A DNA stretch of 34,433 nt from CAYMCO01 sp964388955 (GTDB lineage Bacteria > Chloroflexota > Anaerolineae > Anaerolineales > E44-bin32). Positions 22,473 to 31,036 of this stretch are shown here, in pieces; position 1 is the stretch's first letter; the number at the start of each line of letters is the position of its first letter. The translations under genes were made by a program, and so were the position numbers. A model generated the notes under the pieces. It saw only the letters and a program-made list of their open reading frames with translations, searched no databases and had not been told where the DNA came from. The stretch is taken from contig CAYMCO010000045.1 in NCBI GenBank assembly GCA_964388955.1, forward strand, positions 1-34,433, read 5' to 3'.

Positions 22473-23435
22473 ATGGCCAATGAGGATTTCGGGAGCTTGT
22501 CCGCATCGGCGCCCGCCGATCGAGGTGCCGACAGCGACCTCGTCCGCTCGATCCTGGTTGTGGATTCGAATCCCGATATCAGTGATCTGGTGCGGATGGT
22601 GCTCGAGGACAGCGGCCGTTATCAGGTTCTGCTGGCCTCCAGCGCCGAGGACGCCCTCCGGATGGTCAGCGAGCATCCCCCGGATCTGGTGATCCTGGAT
22701 TTTGACTTGCCGGACCTCTCAGGGCCGGAACTGGTCGACAGGCTGCGCCAGGGGGGGCGCGAGATGGAAGTGATCGTCTTCCCGCTCAACAAGAAACTGA
22801 GCGGTGCCCAATTGACACGCGACCAGGACGGGGAGATCATCGGCAGGCCCTTCTACCTTCCCGAGCTCCCCGCCATCGTTGAGTCTGCGCTGGGGCCGGC
22901 CGGCCCCGAGCGTGAACAGGCTGAGCTGGAGGCGGCCTCGGATATCGAAGCGCCCCCGGCAGAGCCGAAGCTGGACTTCATCCCTGGAGGCTCCGAAGCG
23001 GAGCGGGACCTGGAAGCCTATATTGCCCCCGCCCTGCGTCCCTATGAGCCCCTTCCCCAATGGCTCGAAGAGCCGGATGAGGCGGCTTTCTATCTCTCCG
23101 ACATTATCCTTGAATCCTCGGCCGTTGCCGGCCTGTTGACCCGCCAGGGTGAGCTCTGGTCAGCGACCGAGGGCCTGCCCCAGTCGCAGGTCCAGGAGAT
23201 CATGAGCATGGTGAGCGAGCATCGGGATTCTCCGTCCGGCGGAGGCGAATGGATTCGCCTGCTCCGTCCCGGCTCCGGGGGGGATGATTTCCGGCTCTAT
23301 ACTGCCCCCGTGAAGGCAGATATCACCCTGACGCTGGTCTTCCCCTCCACGATCCCCCTGACGGAAATGCGGGGGCAGGCCCGCAAACTGACCGCCATGT
23401 TGTCGGATGTGGACCCGCTGAGCTTCGAAGTCTGA
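22473..23435 (+). CDS. Receiver-domain protein with Roadblock/LC7-like C-terminal domain
   Basis: A 320-residue cytosolic protein without a DNA-binding output domain. Residues about 26-150 form a response-regulator receiver: ILVVDSNPDISDLVRMVLE with Asp31, then DLVILDFDLPDLSG with phospho-acceptor Asp76. The second acidic pocket residue is Ser32. The usual Thr/Ser after beta-4 is not evident (VIVFPLN), and the conserved Lys of the KPF motif is Arg (GRPFYLPEL). The receiver is therefore partly degenerate. After an acidic Pro-rich linker (about 150-205), residues about 210-318 (ESSAVAGLLTRQGELWSATEGLP, TLTLVF, LTEMRGQARKLTAML) resemble a Roadblock/LC7 fold; this is pattern-based and tentative. 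Such domains often regulate small GTPases. GAGGAG lies about 10 bases before the chosen ATG. No histidine kinase is adjacent. Confidence 0.82.
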   Translation: MANEDFGSLSASAPADRGADSDLVRSILVVDSNPDISDLVRMVLEDSGRYQVLLASSAEDALRMVSEHPPDLVILDFDLPDLSGPELVDRLRQGGREMEVIVFPLNKKLSGAQLTRDQDGEIIGRPFYLPELPAIVESALGPAGPEREQAELEAASDIEAPPAEPKLDFIPGGSEAERDLEAYIAPALRPYEPLPQWLEEPDEAAFYLSDIILESSAVAGLLTRQGELWSATEGLPQSQVQEIMSMVSEHRDSPSGGGEWIRLLRPGSGGDDFRLYTAPVKADITLTLVFPSTIPLTEMRGQARKLTAMLSDVDPLSFEV

Positions 23436-23573
23436 GCGCCAACGCGTCCGACCCAATGTGCGCCCCTCATCGGGCGGCTTGCGATTCCCCTCGATCCCCC
23501 CGGCCCAGCACGGGCAAGGGGTCTCCCTTTCGAGACCGGCCCGCCGGAAAGCGCCTCAATATGGCTCCGGAGA

Positions 23574-23582
23574 TGCTAGAAT
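23574..23582 (+). promoter_or_regulatory. Extended -10 promoter of polA
   Basis: TG at 23574-23575 followed by C and TAGAAT (23577-23582) makes an extended -10 box; no -35 is evident. The transcript would start near 23589, giving a leader of about 28 bases that contains AGGAG ahead of the polA ATG. Confidence 0.55.
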
Positions 23583-23616
23583 CAACCCATCCGAGTCATG
23601 ATCCAGGAGCGAGCAA

Positions 23617-26403
23617 ATGAGCTCTGCGGCACGCCTATATCTGATCGACGGACACGCACTGGCCTATCGCACTTATTTCGCCTTGACGGGAGCCAGCGGC
23701 GGGCAACGGTGGATCACCCAGTCCGGAGAACCGACGGCCGGTGTTTACGGCTTTACCTCCGTGCTGCTGCGCTTGTTGGATCAGGATCATCCCGAATACC
23801 TGGCCGTCGTGTTCGACAAAGGCCTGACGTTTCGGGATGAGATCTTCCCCGAATACAAGGCGACCCGGGAGAAGATGCCGGAAGATCTCCGGCCCCAGAT
23901 CGAGCGCATCCGGGAGATCGTGCGCGCCTTCGGCATCCCCATTCTGGAGGCCGAAGGGTACGAGGCGGATGACGTGCTGGGCACCGTCGCCCACCAGGCG
24001 GCGGATGAAGGGGTGGAAGTCTACATCCTGACCGGGGACCGGGATTTGCTTCAGCTTGCCGATGACCACATCACCATACAGCTTTCCGGGCAGAAGCTCT
24101 CGGAGGCGGAGGACTATGGCCCGGAAGAAGTGCGGGACGCATACGGGATCGACGTAGCCCTGTTTGTCGAGTACAAGGCCCTGATCGGCGACAAGAGCGA
24201 CAACATCCCCGGGGTCTATGGGGTCGGAGAGAAGACCGCCGTCTCGCTGCTGTCCAAATACGGGGGTCTGGATCAGATCTATGCGCATATAGAAGAGGTG
24301 GGCTCGCGCTTTCGTACCAAGCTGCAGGAGGGGCGGGAAAACGCCTATCTGAGCAAAGAACTCTCGCAGATCAAGACCGACGCGCCCGTGGAGTTCGAGC
24401 TGGCTGCCTGCAAGATGGGGGCCTTGGATAGAACGCAGATCGCGGAGCTCTTCCGGGATTTGGAGTTCCGCACCCTGCTCGATCGGCTGCCGAAGGAGGA
24501 TGCCGGCCGGGAGGGCCAGTTGACCCTGTTTGTTTCTGAGGGCGAGATGAAGATCAAGGGAGGTCCGGTCGGGACGATTGTGGTCCGCCAGGCGGAGGAC
24601 CTGGAGAGCCTTGTCTCCGCTTTGGAGGGCGCGCAGGCCATCGCCTTTGACGTCGAGACCACGAGCACTGATGCCATGAAAGCGGACCTGGTGGGCATTT
24701 CCCTGGCGGTTGAACCGGGGGAGGGGTACTACATCCCGGTGGGGCACCTACAGGGCCCCGGAGGGGAGACGCAACTGCCCTTGGAGCGGGTGATCGAGGC
24801 CTTGAGAGGTCCACTGGCCGATGGGAAACAGCCGAAGGTCGGGCACAACCTGAAATATGACTATATCCTGCTCGCACGGCATGGCCTGCGCGCATCCCCG
24901 CTGGCATTCGACACCATGATCGCCGAGTGGCTGTGCGATCCCGGCTCGCGAAACCTCGGGCTCAAGAACCTGGCCTGGGTGCGCTTGGGGCTGGAGATGA
25001 CTCAGATCAGCGAGTTGATCGGCAGCGGCCAGGATCAGCTCACCATGGCGCAGGTGCCGATTGCCCAAGCCGCTCCCTATGCCGCCGCGGATGCAGCGGT
25101 CTGCCTGCAGCTCAAACCGCTGCTGGAGAAGGAGTTGGGCGAGAAGGAGCAGCTCAGTCTGTTCAGGGATGTGGAGATGCCCCTGGTCCCCATCCTCGCA
25201 CAGATGGAGATGGACGGTGTGCGCCTGGACAAGGGCTTCCTGCAGGATTTCTCCGACCAGATCACAGTGCGGTTGGACGAGATCGAAGGGCTCATCCACG
25301 ATCACGCCGGTCACCCGTTCAACGTCAATTCGACGCAGCAGCTTTCCCAGGTGCTCTTCGAGGATCTCGGCTTGAAGCCGCCCGACCGCACCCGCCGCAC
25401 GGCTTCCGGCTATTACTCAACCGCCGCCTTGGTGCTCGCCGAACTGCGCACGGAGCACCCCATCGTGGATCTGATCCTGGAGCAGCGGGAGATTGCCAAG
25501 CTCAAGTCGACATACGCCGACGCCCTGCCGGAGCAGATCAATCCGCGCACCGGACGAGTGCACACCTCCTTCAATCAGACCGGTTCGGTGACGGGGCGCC
25601 TGGCGTCATCGGATCCCAACTTGCAGAACATCCCCATCCGCACCGAGTTGGGCCGGCAGATCCGCCGCGCCTTCGTGGCGGAGCCGGGCAGCCTGCTCCT
25701 GGGAGTCGATTATTCGCAGATCGAGTTGCGGGTGGTGGCCCACATGTCGCAGGACCGCGCCATGATGGAGGCTTTCCTCGCGGACAAGGATATCCACGCC
25801 ACCACCGCGGCAGCCGTTTTCGGCGTCGAGCTGGGCGACGTCACCCCTGAACTCAGGCGGCGCGCCAAGGCGATCAATTTCGGGCTGATCTACGGGATGA
25901 GCCCCTACGGTCTCTCGCGGGCTACGGATCTCACGCTGGCGGAGGCGGAGGACTTCGTGGAGGAATACTTCAAGCGCTTCCCGGGAGTGAAGGGCTACCT
26001 GGCGCAGACCCGCTCGATGGCCGCCGACCGCGGATACGTCGAGACGGTTCTCGGCCGCCGCCGCTATTTTCCGGAGCTCAAGCGAGGCGGCAAGCGCGTG
26101 TCCCAAGTCGCCCGCTCCAGGGCGCTGCGGGAGGCGGTCAACGCCCCCATTCAGGGCACCGCGGCCGACATCATCAAGCTGGCGATGCTGGAGCTGCCCC
26201 CCGCGTTGCTGGAGGCGGGGCTCGGCGGTCGGATGCTGCTGCAAGTGCACGATGAGCTGGTCCTCGAGTGTCCGGAGGAGGAAGTTCGGGAGACCGCGGA
26301 ATTGGTGAAGCGGGTGATGCAGGAGGCCTATGCCCTGAAAGTGCCCTTGAGAGCCGACGCCAAACGAGGCGCCAATTGGTTGGAAATGACCGCCATGGTT
26401 TGA
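23617..26403 (+). CDS. polA: DNA polymerase I
   Basis: A full-length DNA polymerase I of 928 residues, the same length as the E. coli enzyme; it fills repair gaps and replaces RNA primers. The N-terminal 5' nuclease (about 1-290) has YLIDGHALAYR, EAEGYEADDVLGT, LTGDRDLLQL and GDKSDNIPGVYGVGEKTA. The 3'-5' proofreading domain appears active: DVET (Asp345, Glu347), VGHNLKYD, and YAAADAAV with Tyr and Asp. The polymerase domain has motif A GVDYSQIELR (Asp698), motif B RRRAKAINFGLIYG and motif C VHDELV (His878, Asp879, Glu880). AGGAG lies about 9 bases before the ATG. The gene stands alone between the receiver protein and the TPR-cdaA cluster and probably works with UvrA-initiated excision repair. 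Confidence 0.98.
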   Translation: MSSAARLYLIDGHALAYRTYFALTGASGGQRWITQSGEPTAGVYGFTSVLLRLLDQDHPEYLAVVFDKGLTFRDEIFPEYKATREKMPEDLRPQIERIREIVRAFGIPILEAEGYEADDVLGTVAHQAADEGVEVYILTGDRDLLQLADDHITIQLSGQKLSEAEDYGPEEVRDAYGIDVALFVEYKALIGDKSDNIPGVYGVGEKTAVSLLSKYGGLDQIYAHIEEVGSRFRTKLQEGRENAYLSKELSQIKTDAPVEFELAACKMGALDRTQIAELFRDLEFRTLLDRLPKEDAGREGQLTLFVSEGEMKIKGGPVGTIVVRQAEDLESLVSALEGAQAIAFDVETTSTDAMKADLVGISLAVEPGEGYYIPVGHLQGPGGETQLPLERVIEALRGPLADGKQPKVGHNLKYDYILLARHGLRASPLAFDTMIAEWLCDPGSRNLGLKNLAWVRLGLEMTQISELIGSGQDQLTMAQVPIAQAAPYAAADAAVCLQLKPLLEKELGEKEQLSLFRDVEMPLVPILAQMEMDGVRLDKGFLQDFSDQITVRLDEIEGLIHDHAGHPFNVNSTQQLSQVLFEDLGLKPPDRTRRTASGYYSTAALVLAELRTEHPIVDLILEQREIAKLKSTYADALPEQINPRTGRVHTSFNQTGSVTGRLASSDPNLQNIPIRTELGRQIRRAFVAEPGSLLLGVDYSQIELRVVAHMSQDRAMMEAFLADKDIHATTAAAVFGVELGDVTPELRRRAKAINFGLIYGMSPYGLSRATDLTLAEAEDFVEEYFKRFPGVKGYLAQTRSMAADRGYVETVLGRRRYFPELKRGGKRVSQVARSRALREAVNAPIQGTAADIIKLAMLELPPALLEAGLGGRMLLQVHDELVLECPEEEVRETAELVKRVMQEAYALKVPLRADAKRGANWLEMTAMV

Positions 26404-26479
26404 AACGAGAGCCCTGTCCGGCACCGGGAGATCCAACCTAAGGGCCAGATTCCGGACCGGGACAGCGGCTTGGAGTTTA

Positions 26480-26488
26480 TGCTATACT
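26480..26488 (+). promoter_or_regulatory. Extended -10 promoter of the TPR-cdaA-cdaR-der run
   Basis: TG at 26480-26481 then C and TATACT (26483-26488) form an extended -10 box without a good -35. A start near 26495 leaves a leader of about 27 bases. It is the only clear promoter I see for the tightly packed genes from 26522 to 32428. Confidence 0.6.
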
Positions 26489-26521
26489 CGCTTCGCCGAC
26501 GAGAGATACGAGAAGACGGAG

Positions 26522-28858
26522 ATGGGAGAGAGCGTAGATCTCTTTGAAGAATCGATGCAGCGGGGGCATTCGGCTGCGTGGGATCTCAATTGGGATCGAG
26601 CCATTGAATACTACCGCAAGGCCCTGACGCAGGCGCCCAACGAAGCCGGCGCGCACATGAGTCTGGGCTTGGCGTTGTTTGAAACCGGCCGCTATAAGGA
26701 AGCGCTGGCGACCTATCATCGGGCCACCAAGCTGAGTGCCGATGACCCTGTGCCGTTGGAAAAGTGCGCCGAGATCTTCGAAATCCTGGGGCAGCCGCGC
26801 GAAGCGATCGAAGGGCGGAATGAAGCGGCCAAGCTCTACCTTCGCAGGAAGAACATCGATAAGGCGTTGGAGAATTGGAGCCACATCGCACGCATCGCCC
26901 CGGATAACCTGCAGGCGCGGTCGCAGCTGGCCATCGCATTTGAACGCCTGAACCGGCGCCGAAAGGCGGTGCACGAATACCTCGCCGTGGCATCCATCCT
27001 GCAAAGAGCAAGCAAGACGGAGCGGGCGATCGAGGCGGTGCAGCGGGCGCAGGCCCTGCAGCCCGGGGATCCGACGGCCGCCAACATCATGCGCGCGCTG
27101 AAGGAAGGGGGCTCCCTGCCGCCTCCCGCCCGGCCGCTGGGGGTGACAAAACCCGTGCGCACGAATCTCAAGGCCGGGCAGGAGATGGCCGAGCAAGAGT
27201 CCGCCCCCCGCGAGAATCAAGACGGCACGGATCCGGAGAGCGAAGCGCAGGAGCGTGCGCTCACCACCCTGGCCTCCCTACTGTTCGAGGATGTGGAACA
27301 GCCCAAACCCAAGGAGATGGATCTCAGAGCGGCCCTGCGCGGTAGGGGGAAGAAGAAAGAGGCGGCCGACGAAAGCCAGCCGCTGAAATACCGCCAACTC
27401 GGGGAGGCGATCGATCTACAGACCCGGGGCCATCGGCGAGAAGCGGTACAGGTGATGCAGCAAGCCGTAGATGCCGGTATGGATCATCCGGCCGCCTATT
27501 TCAACTTGGGTATGCTGTACAAGTCAGTGGGGGACGTGGAGAACGCGCGCAAGTATCTGTTGAGCGCAGTGGGAGACGAGAAATACGCGTTGGGTTCGAA
27601 CCTGGCCCTGGGCCGTATGGCTCAGTCCACGGGTGAGCTGCGGGAGGCGGCCCGGTATCTGCTCCAGGCGCTGCGCCTGGCGGACAGCATGTCGGTGAGC
27701 GGAGAGCGTTCCAACGAGTTGAACCAGCTCTACGACTCGATCCTCGCCACTCAGGCGCGCGGGGATTCCCAAACGCTTTCCCAGATTGTCGAGAGCACCC
27801 TGGATTTCTTGGGCGCCCCCGATTGGCTTCAAAAGGTGCATCGGGCCCGGCAGCGGATTCAATCCCAGGCGCGCAGCCCCGGGGAGAAGGTCGTCCCGCT
27901 GGCGGAGATGCTGGCGGTGGGCGGTTCGGAGCAGGTGTTCGAGGACGTGGAGCGGATCGACAATTACATGTCCCGCCAACTGTGGGATGCGGCCATGGAG
28001 GAGGCGATGTTGGCGCTGGACCAGGCGCCGAACTACCTTCCCCTGCACGAGCGCATGGCGGATGTGTTGGTCAAAACGAAACACCCATCGGCGGCCTTGG
28101 AGAAGCTCAGCGTATTGGGGGAGACCTATTTCATCCGGGGCAACATGGACCGGGCGATCAAGTCGTATACGCGAGCTGTGCAGCTTTCTCCGGTCAACAT
28201 CCCTGCGAGACACCGCCTGATCAGCCTGCTGGTCCAGGTGGGGAAGGTGGACGAGGCGCTGGGCCAGTACCTGAGGTTGGCGGAGCTGCACGGAGACATG
28301 GCGCAAATCGAGGAGAAGCGCAAGAGCCTTGGCGAGGCTCTTCGGCTCGCGCAGGGCAGAGCCGGAAGCGACGAGATGAAGCTCGAGATACTGCGCCAAC
28401 TGGCGGACATCGACATGTCGCGATTGAATTGGAAGGGCGCCCTGGATGTCTACCGGCAGATGCGGGCCCTGGACCCGGAGGATGAGCATATCCACCTGAG
28501 CGTCATCGATCTTCACCTGCGGTTGGGCCAGGATGAGGAGGCCGGGAGGGTCCTGGATCGCTACTTGGAGCGCTTGGCCCGGCAGGGGCGGGGCTCGCAG
28601 ATCATCGCCCGCCTGGAGGACTTGACGCGCGAACATCCGGGCAGGACGCCGCTGCATGAGCGCCTTGCAAAGGCCTATCTGGCCGCCGGCCGCAAAGCGG
28701 AGGCCATTTCCCAGTTTGATGCGCTGGGAGAGCTGCAGATGGATGCCGGTCAGACGGAGAGAGCGATCGACACCATCAAGAGGATTATCGAACTCCAGCC
28801 GCCGGAAGTGGGGGGCTATCGCGAGCTGCTGCGCAACCTGCAATCGGGCGCGCGCTGA
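26522..28858 (+). CDS. Large tetratricopeptide-repeat protein
   Basis: A 778-residue protein made almost wholly of TPR helices, with no signal peptide or membrane helix. The first block (about 15-195) has typical repeats such as AIEYYRKALTQAPNEAGAHM and ALATYHRATKLSADD. A charged, probably disordered linker (about 215-295) follows, then a longer TPR block (about 295-775) with YFNLGMLYKSVGDVENARKYL, AIKSYTRAVQLSPVN and AIDTIKRIIELQPPEV. TPR arrays are protein-binding scaffolds; the partner is not known. The stop codon lies 29 bases before the cdaA start, and one promoter appears to serve both, so a link with c-di-AMP synthesis or envelope regulation is reasonable but inferred. The ribosome binding site is weak. 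Confidence 0.85.
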   Translation: MGESVDLFEESMQRGHSAAWDLNWDRAIEYYRKALTQAPNEAGAHMSLGLALFETGRYKEALATYHRATKLSADDPVPLEKCAEIFEILGQPREAIEGRNEAAKLYLRRKNIDKALENWSHIARIAPDNLQARSQLAIAFERLNRRRKAVHEYLAVASILQRASKTERAIEAVQRAQALQPGDPTAANIMRALKEGGSLPPPARPLGVTKPVRTNLKAGQEMAEQESAPRENQDGTDPESEAQERALTTLASLLFEDVEQPKPKEMDLRAALRGRGKKKEAADESQPLKYRQLGEAIDLQTRGHRREAVQVMQQAVDAGMDHPAAYFNLGMLYKSVGDVENARKYLLSAVGDEKYALGSNLALGRMAQSTGELREAARYLLQALRLADSMSVSGERSNELNQLYDSILATQARGDSQTLSQIVESTLDFLGAPDWLQKVHRARQRIQSQARSPGEKVVPLAEMLAVGGSEQVFEDVERIDNYMSRQLWDAAMEEAMLALDQAPNYLPLHERMADVLVKTKHPSAALEKLSVLGETYFIRGNMDRAIKSYTRAVQLSPVNIPARHRLISLLVQVGKVDEALGQYLRLAELHGDMAQIEEKRKSLGEALRLAQGRAGSDEMKLEILRQLADIDMSRLNWKGALDVYRQMRALDPEDEHIHLSVIDLHLRLGQDEEAGRVLDRYLERLARQGRGSQIIARLEDLTREHPGRTPLHERLAKAYLAAGRKAEAISQFDALGELQMDAGQTERAIDTIKRIIELQPPEVGGYRELLRNLQSGAR

Positions 28859-28887
28859 TGACTGCGAGATGATCGAGGGGGGCACGG

Positions 28888-29763
28888 GTGAGTGAACTGC
28901 TCCTGGATGTGCGCTTCTTTGTGCTGCGGCTGGACTGGATCAGCCTGCTCGACATCCTGCTTGTCACCGGAATATTCTTCTTTCTGCTGAATCTGGTGCG
29001 CGGCACTCAAGCCGTCGTCCTTCTCCGGGGCATGATCCTGCTGATCATCGCCATCGCGCTGCTCACAGGCGTACTGGATCTGCGCGCTTTCTCGTGGGTG
29101 CTGCGGAATTCCCTCCCCGCCCTGCTGGTGGCCATCCCGGTGATCTTTGCGCCGGAGATCCGGCGCGCATTGGAGCGGCTCGGCCGCGCGGGCCGACTCT
29201 TCACCATCAACGCCGCTCCGGGGCAGATCGAGGCGCAGATCAACCTGCTCGGGCGCGCCGCGGGGCGTCTGTCGGACCAGCGCTTCGGGGCCCTGATCGT
29301 GATCGAACGGGACACGCGCCTGGATGAATACATGGAGACCGGCGTGGCTTTGGATGCGACGATTTCCGAGGAGCTGCTGCTGCAGATCTTCTATGTCAAC
29401 ACCCCGCTGCATGATGGCGCGGTGATTGTGCGTGAGGATCGGATTCCCGCTGCGGCCTGTGTGATGCCGCTCTCCGCCAGCGGCACCCTGTCCCGCTCGC
29501 CGCGCCGGCAGATGGGCTTGCGCCACCGCGCCGCCTTGGGCATCAGCGAGGTGAGCGATGCCCTGGCGGTGGTGGTCTCGGAGGAGACCGGCGGCATCTC
29601 CGTGGCTCACAACGGACGCATGATCCGGCGCCTGGATCAGACTCGGCTGCGCAATATCCTGACCGCCTTCTACCGGCCGCAAGCGCCGAGGGATATCCGG
29701 ACGTGGCTCAAGCAAGCCCTGGGGAGAATTGGCGAACTCGGCCCGCAGGGTCGGGGCGGTTGA
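28888..29763 (+). CDS. cdaA: Diadenylate cyclase CdaA
   Basis: CdaA makes the second messenger c-di-AMP from two ATP at the membrane; c-di-AMP controls potassium and osmolyte uptake and wall stability. The 291-residue product has three N-terminal helices (about 15-38, 42-64, 70-88) followed by a DAC (DisA_N) domain. The active-site motifs are complete: DGA at 176-178 (LHDGAVIV) and RHR at 212-214 (GLRHRAALG). Residues before them (FGALIVIERDT, ATISEELLLQIF) also fit. The start is a GTG with GAGGGGGG about six bases upstream. The next gene, 13 bases downstream, encodes its usual partner CdaR. GlmM, the third common member of the operon, is not here; der takes the next position. Confidence 0.95.
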   Translation: MSELLLDVRFFVLRLDWISLLDILLVTGIFFFLLNLVRGTQAVVLLRGMILLIIAIALLTGVLDLRAFSWVLRNSLPALLVAIPVIFAPEIRRALERLGRAGRLFTINAAPGQIEAQINLLGRAAGRLSDQRFGALIVIERDTRLDEYMETGVALDATISEELLLQIFYVNTPLHDGAVIVREDRIPAAACVMPLSASGTLSRSPRRQMGLRHRAALGISEVSDALAVVVSEETGGISVAHNGRMIRRLDQTRLRNILTAFYRPQAPRDIRTWLKQALGRIGELGPQGRGG

Positions 29764-29776
29764 GGTAGGTTCGCAA

Positions 29777-31027
29777 ATGCGCTCGCGTTTCATTGACACG
29801 CTGGGCTCCCTGCTGCTGGCCTTTGGGCTGGCGGTTGCGGTCTGGGTGGCTTCCGTCAACGATCAGGACCGCATCAGCACCGCCGAATATCCGGGGGGTG
29901 TCCCCATCGAGTATCAGGGCCTGGGGGACGGCCTGCTGATTGTGAATGAGGTACCGCAGTCCGGACAGATCACGCTGCGGGCCCCCCAATCGGCCTGGAA
30001 CCGCCTGACGGGCAGTGGCCAGGGGGCCGTCCGGCTGGTGGTGGATCTCAGCGGCCTGCAGTCGGGGGAGCACTCGGTTGCGGTGGAGCCGGAGCTGGGG
30101 ACCCGCTTGGCGGAGGTCATTTCCTTCAATCCGGAAATCGTCAACGTGCAGTTGGAGAGCTCGCTGCAGCAGATCGTGCCCGTCAGCGTGATTCTCAGCG
30201 GGGAACCGGCGATCGGGTTCCGGGCGGATGAGCCGCAGGCCACACCGAGCGAGGGGACGGTGCAGGGTCCCGCCTCGGCGGTTGGCCGTGTGCAGGCGCT
30301 GCGGACGGTGGTCGACCTCTCGGGCAGGAGCCAGGACGTGCGCCTGAGCGCCACTCCCGTGCCGGTCGATTCGGATGGGCGGACGGTGACCGGGGTGCAG
30401 GTGAACCCCTCGAACGTGAGCGTTTTCGTGCCTATTGTGCAGCGCACCGGCTACCGCACCGTGGCCGTCGTCCCGGTGACCGAGGGGCAGGTGGCGGCCG
30501 GATACCGGGTGACCAACATCACGGTGAGTCCCACCCTGGTGACCCTGCGGTCACCGGATCTCCAGGCCATGGACCTGCTCCCGGGTTTCGTGCAAACCGA
30601 GCCGGTGAATCTCGACGGGGCGGAGGAGACCGTGGAACGCCAGGTGCTGCTCAATATCCCGCAGGGCTTCTCCCTGGTGGGAGAGCAAAGCGTCTTGGTA
30701 CAGGTCAGCATAGAACCCATCGAGACCTCCATCACCATCTCGCGCGAGTTGGAATTCCAGGGGTTGGAGACCGGGACCGCGGCGGAAGCATTTCCCGCCA
30801 GCGTGCAGGTCATCCTCACCGGCCCGCTGCCGATCCTGGAGCAACTGCGGCCGGAGGATGTTCGCGTGGTGCTGAACCTGTTCGATCTGGGGGTTGGCAC
30901 GCATCAGGTGAGCCCGGAGGCGCTGGACCTACCTCGCGGCGTGCGGGTGCAGACTTTCCTGCCGGATACGATCGAGGTCCAGATCTCAACGTCGACCGGA
31001 GCTACTCCTACACCCACGGCCCCTTAG
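29777..31027 (+). CDS. cdaR: CdaR/YbbR-domain protein, CdaA regulator
   Basis: A 416-residue membrane-anchored protein. One N-terminal helix (about 6-26) is followed by a series of extracytoplasmic YbbR-like beta domains (for example VPIEYQGLGDGLLIVNEVP, VNVQLESSLQQIVPVSVIL, VSVFVPIVQRTGYRTVAVVPV, TISRELEFQGLE) and a short Thr/Pro tail. CdaR proteins bind CdaA through the membrane and modulate its cyclase activity. The start at 29777 is supported by GAGGTAGG about 8 bases upstream and by the position of the membrane helix; an upstream in-frame ATG at 29729 overlaps cdaA and is less likely. The gene pair order and 13-base spacing are those of the conserved cdaA-cdaR unit. Confidence 0.92.
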   Translation: MRSRFIDTLGSLLLAFGLAVAVWVASVNDQDRISTAEYPGGVPIEYQGLGDGLLIVNEVPQSGQITLRAPQSAWNRLTGSGQGAVRLVVDLSGLQSGEHSVAVEPELGTRLAEVISFNPEIVNVQLESSLQQIVPVSVILSGEPAIGFRADEPQATPSEGTVQGPASAVGRVQALRTVVDLSGRSQDVRLSATPVPVDSDGRTVTGVQVNPSNVSVFVPIVQRTGYRTVAVVPVTEGQVAAGYRVTNITVSPTLVTLRSPDLQAMDLLPGFVQTEPVNLDGAEETVERQVLLNIPQGFSLVGEQSVLVQVSIEPIETSITISRELEFQGLETGTAAEAFPASVQVILTGPLPILEQLRPEDVRVVLNLFDLGVGTHQVSPEALDLPRGVRVQTFLPDTIEVQISTSTGATPTPTAP

Positions 31028-31036
31028 GCCCGAACG

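Noticed and set aside
22562..22580. GGATTCGAATCC resembling a tRNA T-arm
   Set aside because: It encodes the conserved receiver-domain start (VDSNPD) and no cloverleaf can be drawn.
23635..24747. Open frame of about 370 codons antisense to polA
   Set aside because: polA is certain on the plus strand; the antisense translation has no domain signature.
27585..27610. GGGTTCGAACC resembling a tRNA T-arm
   Set aside because: It lies inside the TPR coding sequence and no D-arm, anticodon arm or acceptor stem surrounds it.
27524..28885. Open frame of about 450 codons on the minus strand across the TPR gene
   Set aside because: Antisense shadow of the TPR repeats, with no family features.
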